A stretch of 64,000 nt of DNA from Nocardia abscessus NBRC 100374. GTDB lineage: Bacteria > Actinomycetota > Actinomycetes > Mycobacteriales > Mycobacteriaceae. Shown here one piece after another: positions 8,114 to 16,860 of this stretch. The DNA is taken from assembly GCF_000308455.1 (NCBI RefSeq), contig NZ_BAFP01000099.1, forward strand, positions 62,001 through 126,000, read 5' to 3'. The notes beneath the pieces are model-generated. The model had not been told where the DNA came from and did not search any database. It saw only the letters and a program-made list of their open reading frames with translations. Each line of letters begins with the position of its first letter. The stretch's first letter is position 1. A program made the position numbers and the translations under genes.

Positions 8114-8353
8114 GTCGTAACCGTAGTCGTTGCCGAGACCGCCGGTACCGCCCGGCTTCGAGTGTCTCTGCCGGAAACACCGCCGGGATTGATAGTGTTC
8201 GAGGAGCTGCAACCCAGGTCATCAGGGGTTGGAATCCCCGGGATTCCTCCGCGGGAAGGCGTAGATCGATGGTCTCGAGGGCTCGGACCGGGTTGAATGG
8301 GATGAGCTAGGGCGTACATAGGCAGCCGTGACGCGCGGCAGGGACGAGGAAAA

Positions 8354-9730
8354 ATGACCGACAGCAACGGAACCGCGAAAGCCGGACCCGGCAAGATGCC
8401 GCGTTCTTCCGGTGTTCCGAAACCGGGCAGCTCGATTCAACCGCCCAAGCCGCACGCGGTCAAACCCGCGCCGGGCCCGGCCCAGCAGCATCCCCATCCC
8501 GTCGTCGTTCCCGCCGTCTCCGATCCGAGCCGCTGGGGCCGGGTCGACGAGGACGGCACCGCCTGGGTGAAGACCGCCGAAGGCGAACGTCAGGTCGGGT
8601 CCTGGCAGGCCGGCGACGCCGCCGAGGGCCTGGCCCACTTCGGCCGCCGGTTCGATGACCTGGCCACCGAGGTCGCCCTGCTGGAGGCGCGGCTGGCCGC
8701 GGGCGCGGACGCGCGCAAGACCAAAGCCGCCGCCGTCGCGCTGGCCGAGTCGCTGCCGACCGCCGCCGTCATCGGCGACATCGAGGGTCTGGCCCGTCGC
8801 CTGCAGGCCATCGCCGAGCACTCCGAAGAGGCCGCCGCGCACGCCAAGGAAGAGAAGGAACGCGCCCGCCACGAGCACACCGAACGCAAGGAGGCGCTCG
8901 CCGCGGAGGCGGAGAAGATCGCCGCCGAGTCCACCCAGTGGAAGGCCGCGGGTGATCGGTTGCGCGAGATCCTCGACGAGTGGAAGTCCATTCGCGGCGT
9001 GGACCGCAAGGTCGACGACGCCCTGTGGAAGCGTTACTCCAAGGCGCGCGAGGCGTTCAACCGCCGCCGCGGCGCGCACTTCGCCGAACTCGATCGTGAA
9101 CGCGCCGCCGCGAAAACGCGCAAGGAAGAGCTGTGCGTGCAGGCCGAGGAGCTGTCCGGCTCCACCGAGTGGGTGGCTACCGCGGGCATCTTCCGCGACC
9201 TGCTCGCCGAGTGGAAGGCCGCCGGGCGCGCGCCGCGCGAGGCCGACGAGGCGCTGTGGCGGCGCTTCAAGAGCGCGCAGGACGTCTTCTTCGCCGCCCG
9301 CAACGCCGCCGTCTCCGAGCGCGACGCCGAGTTCGAGCAGAACGCCGCCGACAAGGAGGAGCTGCTGCGCGCCTACGCCTACATCGATCCGTCCGCCGAC
9401 CTGGAAGCGGCCCGCAGCGGGCTGCGCGAACTCCAGGACAAGTGGGACGCCATCGGCAAGGTGCCGCGCGAGCGCATGCAGGAGCTGGAAGGCAAGCTGC
9501 GTGCGATCGAGAAGCGCGTCCGCGACGCCGTCGACGCGCAGTGGCGGCGCACCGACCCGGAGGCGATGGCACGCGCCGCCCAGTTCCGGGAGCGCGTCGC
9601 GCAGTTCGAGGAGCAGGCCGCGAAGGCGCAGGCCGCGGGCAACGCCCGCGACGCGGAGAAGGCGATGGAGCAGGCCAAACAGTGGCGGGAGTGGGCCGAG
9701 GCGGCCGAAGGCGCCGTCAGCAACCGCTGA
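8354..9730 (+). CDS. DUF349 coiled-coil protein (Rv2731 family)
   Basis: A 458-residue, highly charged Ala/Arg/Glu-rich protein. Residues 1-60 are a Pro-rich disordered tail. The rest is mostly helical with three DUF349 repeats, each marked by a W-K or KW near LxEWK (DEWKSIRGV, AEWKAAGRAP, DKWDAIGKVP). No enzyme motif is present. DUF349 proteins are mostly uncharacterised; long helices suggest a scaffold or RNA/protein-binding role. An AGGA lies just before the ATG. It is divergent from the Rv2728c-like gene, as in mycobacteria. Confidence 0.85.
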   Translation: MTDSNGTAKAGPGKMPRSSGVPKPGSSIQPPKPHAVKPAPGPAQQHPHPVVVPAVSDPSRWGRVDEDGTAWVKTAEGERQVGSWQAGDAAEGLAHFGRRFDDLATEVALLEARLAAGADARKTKAAAVALAESLPTAAVIGDIEGLARRLQAIAEHSEEAAAHAKEEKERARHEHTERKEALAAEAEKIAAESTQWKAAGDRLREILDEWKSIRGVDRKVDDALWKRYSKAREAFNRRRGAHFAELDRERAAAKTRKEELCVQAEELSGSTEWVATAGIFRDLLAEWKAAGRAPREADEALWRRFKSAQDVFFAARNAAVSERDAEFEQNAADKEELLRAYAYIDPSADLEAARSGLRELQDKWDAIGKVPRERMQELEGKLRAIEKRVRDAVDAQWRRTDPEAMARAAQFRERVAQFEEQAAKAQAAGNARDAEKAMEQAKQWREWAEAAEGAVSNR

Positions 9731-9753
9731 GGCAGCCTATACCGACCGGAGCG

Positions 9754-9793
9754 ACGACTGCGGCCCCTCCCGATCGGGAGGGGCCGCAGTCGT
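9754..9793. terminator. 40-bp perfect palindrome between convergent genes
   Basis: Twenty bases beginning ACGACTGCGG are followed at once by their exact reverse complement, with GATC at the centre. It lies 24 bp after the DUF349 stop and 15 bp before the stop of the facing membrane-protein gene, so it can act as a terminator on both strands. Confidence 0.8.
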
Positions 9794-9807
9794 TTCCGAA
9801 GATCGGG

Positions 9808-10536
9808 TCAGGATTCGCCGGTGAGACGACGGCGGTCGCGTTCCTCCGCGGCGGCGGCGGCGTTGCGGCGCTGCTCCTCGGCGGCCAGGTGCAGCGCGGT
9901 ACGGCTCCACACCACGCGGATCCAGTGGAAGGTGAGCACGATGGTCACGATGGGGCCGAGGATCAGGCCGATGCCGGGGCCCGCGCCGATGTAGTTGCCC
10001 ACACCGGGAGTCTGGCGGTGCCAGATCGAGAGCACGCCGAACACGCCGGCCACGGCGCTGCCGGCGACGGCGATCCAGGCGAGTACCCAGCGACGGGTCA
10101 TCAGCGCCAGCGTCGAGAATCCGATGCCGAAGATCACCAGGAACCAGACGAAGACCCGCGAGGGCAGCCCGATGTGCTCGACACGGGCCACGTCGGTATT
10201 CAGCAGCACGTCGAAGCCGCGTGCCGCGCCCGCGTGCGGCAGCACCAGCGACACCAGCAGCAGGAAGACCGCGCCCGCCACGACCATGGCGCGGATGCCG
10301 GGATCGATCTCGCCGGCGATCCTGCGCTCGACGGCGTCGAGATCGTCGCGGAATTGTTCGAAGTCGTTGGTGCTCTCGACCGAGCTCACTGAATCCTCGT
10401 TTCGTTCGTCTCCGCCGGGGCGCGCGGGCTCGTTCCGCGGGGTCGCCGCGGACGCACCGCGCTCATCGTCGCCGGACGCGGGGACGGACCCGTCGGCGCG
10501 GGCCGCGTCGCCGTCGTCGTCCGGTCCGGTGGTCAT
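9808..10536 (-). CDS. Conserved membrane protein (Rv2732c family)
   Basis: A 242-residue protein with a 75-residue acidic cytoplasmic N-terminus, then four hydrophobic spans at about 84-102, 129-149, 151-172 and 186-208. A charged helix (AAEEQRRNAAAAAEERDRRR) ends it. Function is unknown; the family sits beside miaB throughout mycobacteria. Its ATG overlaps the miaB stop (ATGA at 10533-10536), so translation is coupled. Confidence 0.85.
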   Translation of the reverse strand: MTTGPDDDGDAARADGSVPASGDDERGASAATPRNEPARPGGDERNEDSVSSVESTNDFEQFRDDLDAVERRIAGEIDPGIRAMVVAGAVFLLLVSLVLPHAGAARGFDVLLNTDVARVEHIGLPSRVFVWFLVIFGIGFSTLALMTRRWVLAWIAVAGSAVAGVFGVLSIWHRQTPGVGNYIGAGPGIGLILGPIVTIVLTFHWIRVVWSRTALHLAAEEQRRNAAAAAEERDRRRLTGES

Positions 10537-12086
10537 GCGCCGCAGCCGGTCGAGCAGGCCGCGCCCGCCGGTTCGGGGGCCGGCGCGCCGATGCTGGGCA
10601 GTCCGAGACCGACGCCGATCGGCGCGGTCTTCGGCGTGACGCCACGCTCGTGGGCGTCACCGGCGCCGGTACGGCGGTGGGTCTTGATCGTGGCGTCGGC
10701 GATCAGGTGGTGCGGCGCCGCACCGGTGATGTCGACGGTGACCAGATCGCCGGGACGGATCGGCTCGGCCGTGCCGCCCGGGCGGAAGTGCACCAGCCTG
10801 CCGTCGCGGGCGCGGCCGCTCATCCGCGCGGTCGCGGCGTTCTTCTTGCCCGCGCCATCGGCCACCAGCAGCTCCACCTCGGTGCCGACCAGCTCCTTGT
10901 TGGCGGCCAGGGAGATCTCCTCCTGCAGCGCGATGAGCCGCTCGTAGCGCTCCTGGACGACGGCCTTGGGCAGCTGACCGGGCATGTCGGCGGCGGGCGT
11001 ACCGGGCCGCTTGGAGTACTGGAAGGTGTAGGCGCTGGTGAAGCGCGCGCGGCGGACCACCTCCAGCGTCTCCTGGAAGTCCTCCTCGGTCTCGCCGGGG
11101 AAGCCCACGATGATGTCGGTGGTGATCGCCGCGTGCGGCATCGCCGCGCGCACCTTGTCGATGATGCCGAGGTAGCGGGCCTGGCGATAGGAACGCCGCA
11201 TCGCCTTGAGCACCCGGTCCGAACCCGACTGCAGCGGCATGTGCAGCTGCGGGCAGATGTTCGGAGTCTCGGCCATGGCCTCGATCACGTCGTCGGTGAA
11301 CTCCGCCGGGTGCGGGGAGGTGAAACGGACCCGCTCCAAGCCGTCGATGTGCCCGCACGCGCGCAGCAACTTGGCGAACGCGCCGCGGTCGCGCGGCTCG
11401 CTCGGGTCGGCGAACGACGCGCCGTAGGAGTTCACGTTCTGACCGAGCAGCGTCACTTCGAGCACGCCCTGGTCCACCAGCGCCTGCACCTCGGCGAGCA
11501 CGTCACCGGGGCGGCGGTCGACCTCCTTGCCGCGCAGGGCGGGCACGATGCAGAAGGTGCAGGTGTTGTTGCAGCCGACCGAGATGGAAACCCAGCCCGC
11601 GTACGCCGATTCGCGCTTGGCGGGCAGCGTGGAGGGGAACGCCTCCAGCGACTCCAGGATCTCCACCTGGGCTTCCCGGTTGTGCCGCGCCCGCTCCAGC
11701 AGCACCGGCAGCGACCCGATGTTGTGCGTGCCGAAGACCACGTCCACCCACGGCGCCTTGCGCACCACGACGTCGCGGTCCTTCTGCGCCAGGCAGCCGC
11801 CGACGGCGATCTGCATGCCCGGATGGCCCGCCTTGATCGGCGCCAGGTGACCGAGCGTGCCGTAGAGCTTGTTGTCGGCGTTCTCGCGCACCGCACAGGT
11901 ATTGAAGACGACGAGGTCGGCCGTCGCGCCCGGCGCGGCCTTCACGTAGCCCGCGTCCTCCAGCAAGCCCGACAAGCGTTCGGAATCGTGCACGTTCATC
12001 TGGCAACCGAAGGTGCGGACCTCGTAACTGCGTGCTGTGCCCTCGGCGGGCGCGGGAGCCAACACTGCCTGTCCGATCGAATCCAC
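10533..12086 (-). CDS. miaB: tRNA-2-methylthio-N6-dimethylallyladenosine synthase
   Basis: A 517-residue radical-SAM methylthiotransferase that adds the methylthio group to i6A37 made by MiaA. The N-terminal UPF0004 domain supplies three Cys for the auxiliary cluster (FGCQMNVHDSE, TCAVRENADN, GCLAQK). The radical-SAM triad is CNNTCTFC, and a C-terminal TRAM domain binds RNA (about 390-455). The GTG at 12086 was chosen because upstream sequence loses homology. A Cys pair at the extreme C-terminus is unusual but lies outside the known domains. Confidence 0.95.
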   Translation of the reverse strand: MDSIGQAVLAPAPAEGTARSYEVRTFGCQMNVHDSERLSGLLEDAGYVKAAPGATADLVVFNTCAVRENADNKLYGTLGHLAPIKAGHPGMQIAVGGCLAQKDRDVVVRKAPWVDVVFGTHNIGSLPVLLERARHNREAQVEILESLEAFPSTLPAKRESAYAGWVSISVGCNNTCTFCIVPALRGKEVDRRPGDVLAEVQALVDQGVLEVTLLGQNVNSYGASFADPSEPRDRGAFAKLLRACGHIDGLERVRFTSPHPAEFTDDVIEAMAETPNICPQLHMPLQSGSDRVLKAMRRSYRQARYLGIIDKVRAAMPHAAITTDIIVGFPGETEEDFQETLEVVRRARFTSAYTFQYSKRPGTPAADMPGQLPKAVVQERYERLIALQEEISLAANKELVGTEVELLVADGAGKKNAATARMSGRARDGRLVHFRPGGTAEPIRPGDLVTVDITGAAPHHLIADATIKTHRRTGAGDAHERGVTPKTAPIGVGLGLPSIGAPAPEPAGAACSTGCGA

Positions 12087-12220
12087 CCATCCAGGGTACG
12101 GGGCGGCCTCCGGCGGCTTTCGCGGGCATCGGCGCAGGCTCCGGGCGGTCTCACGGCCGACGCGGAGGGACCGCGAGGTTACGCGCACATGTCTAATCGG
12201 CGCGGCGAGACGGTGTGTCG

Positions 12221-12251
12221 CGGAAAGTCGGGCAAATTTCCGATTTTTGCC
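12221..12251 (+). promoter_or_regulatory. Overlapping hairpins in the gluA leader
   Basis: CGGAAA (12221-12226) can pair with TTTCCG (12237-12242), or GGCAAA (12231-12236) can pair with TTTGCC (12246-12251). The two hairpins exclude each other and end next to the gluA ribosome site at about 12253. This could be a leader switch or an operator; no ligand can be named. Confidence 0.35.
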
Positions 12252-12264
12252 TAAGGTCATGTCC

Positions 12265-13074
12265 ATGACCGACGACGCCGCCGCTCCCGGCACCACCGGG
12301 GACGCCTCTGCCGGGGACGTCAGCGCCGCCACCAGCGCGCCGCCGATGATCTTGATGCGCAATGTGGACAAGCACTTCGGCGACCTGCATGTACTCAAGG
12401 ACATCACCCTGGAGGTCCCCAAGGGACAGGTCGTGATCGTTCTGGGCCCCTCGGGCTCCGGTAAGTCGACGCTGTGCCGCACCATCAACCGCCTGGAGCC
12501 GATCGACTCCGGCGACATCGCCATCGACGGTGTCCCGCTGCCCGCCGAGGGGCGGGCACTGGCCGCACTGCGCGCCGACGTCGGCATGGTGTTCCAGTCG
12601 TTCAACCTGTTCGCGCACAAGACGATCCTGGAGAACGTCATGCTCGCGCCGGTCAAGGTACGCAAGGTCAAGAAGGACGATGCCCGGGCCCGCGCGATGC
12701 AACTGCTCGACCGGGTCGGCATCGCCGATCAGGCCGACAAGTACCCGGCGCAGCTGTCGGGCGGACAGCAGCAGCGCGTCGCCATCGCACGCGCGCTGGC
12801 GATGAGCCCGAAGGTGATGCTGTTCGACGAGCCGACCTCCGCGCTGGACCCGGAGATGGTCAACGAAGTGCTCGAGGTGATGGTGTCGCTGGCCAAGGAG
12901 GGGATGACGATGCTGGTCGTCACCCACGAGATGGGCTTCGCGCGCCGCGCCGGGAACCGTGTGCTGTTCATGGCCGACGGCCAGGTGGTGGAGGACGCGG
13001 CGCCGGACGCCTTCTTCACCGCCCCGAAGTCCGAACGCGCCAAGGACTTCCTGGGCAAGATTTTGAGCCACTGA
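12265..13074 (+). CDS. gluA: Glutamate ABC importer, ATP-binding subunit
   Basis: A 269-residue ATPase of a polar-amino-acid importer. Walker A is GPSGSGKST, the Q-loop lies in VFQSFNLF, the signature is LSGGQQQR, Walker B is VMLFDEPTSALD and the H-loop is VVTHEM. After a 25-residue Ala-rich tail it opens MILMRNVDKHFG. AAGG at about 12253 is well placed for the ATG at 12265; an ATG at 12259 is too close to it. First of four genes gluABCD, named after the Corynebacterium glutamicum system. Confidence 0.93.
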   Translation: MTDDAAAPGTTGDASAGDVSAATSAPPMILMRNVDKHFGDLHVLKDITLEVPKGQVVIVLGPSGSGKSTLCRTINRLEPIDSGDIAIDGVPLPAEGRALAALRADVGMVFQSFNLFAHKTILENVMLAPVKVRKVKKDDARARAMQLLDRVGIADQADKYPAQLSGGQQQRVAIARALAMSPKVMLFDEPTSALDPEMVNEVLEVMVSLAKEGMTMLVVTHEMGFARRAGNRVLFMADGQVVEDAAPDAFFTAPKSERAKDFLGKILSH

Positions 13075-13124
13075 CCTGCCGGACACAGCGGCCAGCACAC
13101 CCACGGATAGGGAGAAGGAACTCG

Positions 13125-13961
13125 ATGAGGATCAATCGTGCTCTGCGCATCGGTGTCGGGGCGATCGCCCTGACACTCGCCGCCGCGACCGCCACCGCGT
13201 GTGGCGGCGGCGACGACAAATCCGCCTTGGACCACGCCAAGGACGGCAAGCTCACCGTCGGCATCAAGTTCGACCAGCCGGGTCTGGGCCTGCGGAACAA
13301 GGACGGGTCCTACAGCGGATTCGATGTCGAGGTGGCCAAGTACGTCGCCGGGAAGCTGGGTGTGCAGCCCGACCAGATCACGTTCAAGGAGGCGCCGTCG
13401 CCGCAGCGTGAAACGCTGATCGAGAACGGGCAGGTCGACTACATCGTCGCCACCTACTCGATCAACGACAAGCGCAAGGAGAAGATCGACTTCGCCGGGC
13501 CGTACTACGTCGCAGGACAGTCGCTGCTGGTGCGCGCCGACAACACCGACATCAACGGCCCGGACAATTTGAAGGGCAAGAAGGTCTGCTCGGTGAAGGG
13601 CTCCACCCCGGCCCAGAACATCGAGAAGAACTTCCCCGACACCCAGTTGCAGACCAACGACACCTACTCGCTCTGCCTCGAGGGCCTGCGCGCCGGATCC
13701 TGGGACGCGGTGACCACCGACGACATCATCCTGGCCGGTTACGCCGCGCAGAGCAGCGGCGCGTTCAAGGTGGTCGGCAAGCCGTTCACCACGGAGAACT
13801 ACGGCATCGGGTCGAAGAAGGGCGACAAGGAGCTGCGGGACAAGATCAACGACGCCATCGAGGCGATGATCGCCGACGGTTCCTGGAAGAAGGCGTTCGA
13901 TTCGACCGTCGGTGCCTCCGGCTACCAGGCCCCGCAGCCGCCGACCGTCAACCGGTACTGA
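13125..13961 (+). CDS. gluB: Glutamate-binding lipoprotein
   Basis: A 278-residue extracellular solute-binding protein (SBP family 3). A signal peptide ends at a lipobox with Cys26 (ATATAC-GGG), so it is tethered to the outer face of the membrane. The ligand-binding lobes carry DGSYSGFDVEVAKYVAGKLG and the usual Arg/Asp ligand residues near SPQRETLIENGQVDYIVATYS. GGAGAAGGA precedes the ATG. It delivers substrate to GluC/GluD; glutamate is inferred from operon homology. Confidence 0.93.
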   Translation: MRINRALRIGVGAIALTLAAATATACGGGDDKSALDHAKDGKLTVGIKFDQPGLGLRNKDGSYSGFDVEVAKYVAGKLGVQPDQITFKEAPSPQRETLIENGQVDYIVATYSINDKRKEKIDFAGPYYVAGQSLLVRADNTDINGPDNLKGKKVCSVKGSTPAQNIEKNFPDTQLQTNDTYSLCLEGLRAGSWDAVTTDDIILAGYAAQSSGAFKVVGKPFTTENYGIGSKKGDKELRDKINDAIEAMIADGSWKKAFDSTVGASGYQAPQPPTVNRY

Positions 13962-14059
13962 CGTCCCGCATCCCGGGCGGTGGCCCGGTCCCGACCCGGA
14001 CCGGGCCACCCCCGCACTTCCCCTGACCATCGAGACCCGATCGGAGGGACGCGCCCGCC

Positions 14060-14740
14060 GTGTTCGACCTGATCTCGAGGTACGACAGCCAAATCCTCGA
14101 AGCTTTCTGGGTGACCATCCAACTGTCCGTGCTGTCCGCGGTCGGCGCGCTGATCCTGGGCACCGTCGTCGCCGGGCTGCGCGTGTCTCCGGTGCCGGTC
14201 GCCCGCTGGGTCGGCACCGCCTACGTCACCATCTTCCGTAACACTCCGCTCACGCTGATCATCGTGTTCATGTCGCTCGGCCTCTACACCACAATGGGCT
14301 GGCGCCTCGCAGGTGAGGGGCCGGACTCCCTGGCACAGAACAACTTTCGCTTCGCGGTCATCGGCCTGAGCATCTACACCGCCGCCTTCGTCTGCGAGTC
14401 GCTGCGCGCGGGCATCAACACGGTGCCGATGGGCCAGTCCGAGGCGGGGCGCTCGCTCGGCTTCGGATTCCTGCAGAACCTGCGGCTGATCGTGCTGCCG
14501 CAGGCCTTCCGCTCGGTCATCGCCCCGCTGGGCAGCGTGCTGATCGCGCTGACCAAGAACTCCACCATCGCCTCGGCCATCGGCGTCGCCGAGGCGGCGA
14601 CCCTGATGGCGGAGATGACCGAGACCGAAGCCGCGGTCCTGGCGATCGGCGCCATCTTCGCGCTCGGCTTCGTGATCCTGACCCTGCCGACCGGCCTGTT
14701 CTTCGGCTGGCTGGCCAAGAAGTACGAGGTGGCTCGATGA
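14060..14740 (+). CDS. gluC: Glutamate ABC importer, permease subunit
   Basis: A 226-residue HisM-type permease with five membrane spans and the EAA loop (ESLRAGINTVPMGQSEAGRS) that docks on the ATPase. It starts with GTG at 14060, with GGAGGGA ten bases upstream. Its stop TGA is overlapped by the ATG of a tiny reading frame that leads into gluD. Confidence 0.93.
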   Translation: MFDLISRYDSQILEAFWVTIQLSVLSAVGALILGTVVAGLRVSPVPVARWVGTAYVTIFRNTPLTLIIVFMSLGLYTTMGWRLAGEGPDSLAQNNFRFAVIGLSIYTAAFVCESLRAGINTVPMGQSEAGRSLGFGFLQNLRLIVLPQAFRSVIAPLGSVLIALTKNSTIASAIGVAEAATLMAEMTETEAAVLAIGAIFALGFVILTLPTGLFFGWLAKKYEVAR

Positions 14741-14763
14741 GCGTCAGTGAGGCGCAGGTATGA
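14737..14763 (+). CDS. Eight-codon minicistron bridging gluC and gluD
   Basis: The ATG at 14737 overlaps the gluC stop (ATGA), encodes MSVSEAQV and ends in a TGA that overlaps the gluD ATG (ATGA at 14760-14763). A ribosome finishing gluC could move step by step to gluD. The peptide itself probably has no function. Confidence 0.45.
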   Translation: MSVSEAQV

Positions 14764-15662
14764 GCGCGGGCGCTTCGGTCCTGTTCGACGCGCCGGGCCC
14801 GAAGGCGAAGCTGCGCAACAACATCTACTCGGTCCTGGTCCTGCTCGTGGTGGTCGCGGCAGGCTGGGCGCTCTACCGCGGTTTCGCGGAGAAGGGCCAG
14901 TTCACCGCGGAGAAGTGGAAGCCGTTCCTGGAGGCGGAGGTCTGGTCGACCTATCTGCTGCCCGGTCTGCGCGGAACGATCGTCGCCGCGCTGCTGTCCA
15001 TCGTGTTCGCGCTGATTCTCGGCATGATCTTCGGAATCCTGCGGCTGTCCGACCATCGCATCGTGCGCTGGGTCGCGGGGGCGATCGTCGAGCTGGCGCG
15101 CGCCATCCCGGTGCTGATCCTGATGATCTTCCTGTTCGCGGTGTACTCGGACTACGACCTGTTCAAGTCCGACGATCTCGCGCTCGCGGCGGTCGTCACC
15201 GCACTGACCATCTACAACGGCTCGGTGATCGCGGAAATCGTCCGTGCGGGCATTCGCTCGCTGCCGAAAGGGCAGACCGAGGCGGCCGTCGCGCTCGGCA
15301 TGCGCAAGAACCAGCTGATGCGATTGATCCTCCTGCCACAGGCGATCACAGCGATGCTGCCCGCGCTGATCTCGCAGATGGTCGTCGCGCTGAAGGACTC
15401 GGCCCTGGGCTACCAGATCACCTATGTCGAGATCGTGCGTTCGGGACAGCAGCTCGGCGCGGCCGAACAGAACACGATCCCGGCGCTGATCATCATCGCG
15501 ATCATCATGATCGCCCTCAACAGCGCGTTGACGCTGGTGGCGACCAGGCTGGAGCGGCGGCTGCGGGCGCGCAAGCGCGGCAAAGGCGGCGGCGCCGTCG
15601 TCGCCGCGGACTCGATCATCACCGACGCGGCACCCGGTGTCGACATCGGCACGAAGCCGTGA
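14760..15662 (+). CDS. gluD: Glutamate ABC importer, second permease subunit
   Basis: A 300-residue permease partnering GluC. The first span is near residues 23-43, then four further spans, with the EAA loop EIVRAGIRSLPKGQTEAAVA. A 45-residue cytoplasmic tail rich in Arg/Lys then Asp follows (RLERRLRARKRGKGGG). GluD proteins are longer than GluC in corynebacteria, which fits. Last functional gene of the operon; its stop overlaps the GTG of a decayed DUF1801 gene. Confidence 0.93.
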   Translation: MSAGASVLFDAPGPKAKLRNNIYSVLVLLVVVAAGWALYRGFAEKGQFTAEKWKPFLEAEVWSTYLLPGLRGTIVAALLSIVFALILGMIFGILRLSDHRIVRWVAGAIVELARAIPVLILMIFLFAVYSDYDLFKSDDLALAAVVTALTIYNGSVIAEIVRAGIRSLPKGQTEAAVALGMRKNQLMRLILLPQAITAMLPALISQMVVALKDSALGYQITYVEIVRSGQQLGAAEQNTIPALIIIAIIMIALNSALTLVATRLERRLRARKRGKGGGAVVAADSIITDAAPGVDIGTKP

Positions 15663-16045
15663 CCATCAGCGAGCGTGAGTTCGAGGACTATGTGGCCGGG
15701 GCGGGTGACCCCGCCGTGGCGTTGCGAACCTGCACGAGGTGATCCCGCTCCAGCGCACCCAGCTTCGAGCCGGTGTTCACGCAGGGCATGGGTGCGGCAA
15801 TGCTGAGGTACGGGATGATGCCGTACCGCTCCAAGAGCATGAAAGAAACGGGCGAATGGCCCGTCGTCGCAGGACAGTACGTTGCCGAGCGGTACGCCGA
15901 CCGGCTCGGCAGCGTCAACTGCGGTAAGTCCTGTATCCGGTTCAAGCGGCTGGAGGATCTGAACTCGGCGACGCTGCGCGAGATACTCCGGGGATTGGAG
16001 CGCCGCATGCTCGCCGGGGAGAAGCTCTACGGCGAACCGGCCTGA
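15659..16045 (+). pseudogene. Decayed DUF1801-family gene
   Basis: A GTG at 15659 overlapping the gluD stop opens a frame reading TISEREFEDYVAGAGDPAVA and hits a stop at 15742. A second frame restores the family match from about 15766 (FEPVFTQGMGAAMLRYG) to the conserved end YADRLG...CGKSCIRFKRLEDLN. Between GEWPVVA and GQYVAERYA about 15 residues usual for the family (the beta-strand with SLYV) are missing. So at least one frameshift and one internal deletion have occurred. Confidence 0.65.
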
Positions 16046-16860
16046 TTCGGCAGCACGTGTTGTGCTCGAGCTGAGCGCAACACTCGTGCCCTCGGTGGTG
16101 TCCCGCCAATCTCGTAGGCGTACGCCGATCCCCGGTAGCCGACCGGTGGGGCGGTCGTCAGTGCTTCGTGCCTACGGGAGTCGATGATCGATGATCAACC
16201 GTGCCCCGACCACCTCGTCTACGAGTCCGGCTCTACCACAGCGCCTTTCGCCGACGGGGAACCGGAGGTGCACCACCTGCCGCGCGGTCGCTGGGCCGCA
16301 CGCACCAGGTGGACGAGGTCCGGCTCGCCTACCGGTTGCACGAGGCCGAGCGGACCGTTCCCCTGCCGGTGCCCGAGCGGCTGCACGACACCTGAGAAGT
16401 CCTCGACACAGGAGCAGGAAATGACCACATCCACGACCTCGGGTCCGCTCTCCGACACAGGAGAGGTGTAGACCGACAATGCCGCACCCGAGACCCGCGC
16501 AGCGTTGCACTTCCGCAGCGGCGGTACGAAGGGTACAGATCTCGACCACTGCGGGCCGGGCGCCGATCGGCTGTCCGAGCAGCGATAACCAGGAAACCGA
16601 CCGGAAACGCCGCTGCCGCCCGCGATTCCGCTGACCACGGCGGCCGTTCCGGCCGCGCCCGGAGCAGGTAGCCGCACCGGGCATCCGTATCCCGCATATC
16701 CGACCGGCGTGTGACGCAGTTGTGAGCGGGATGCGGCTTCGCGCGTCCGGACCCGATCGCCGGCAACCCCCACGTTCGATCTGTTCGACTGCCGCCGACA
16801 GCGTCTCGAGCAGGTGCAGTATGGCGCAGCTGTTGCCGGGAGCCACCTAGGCCACGGAAC
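16046..16860. other. 815-bp gap without a supported gene
   Basis: Short plus-strand frames at 16184-16471 and about 16472-16590 look like shards of coding sequence. The first ends with a 16-codon piece behind AGGAGCAGG and then a TAG, after which the same frame continues open to a TAA near 16588. I recognise no family, and frame changes suggest decay. The region separates the glu operon from recX, which face each other. Confidence 0.4.

Noticed and set aside
10221..12254. 677-codon plus-strand frame over miaB
   Set aside because: Antisense to miaB and the Rv2732c-like gene, with low-complexity Arg-rich content.
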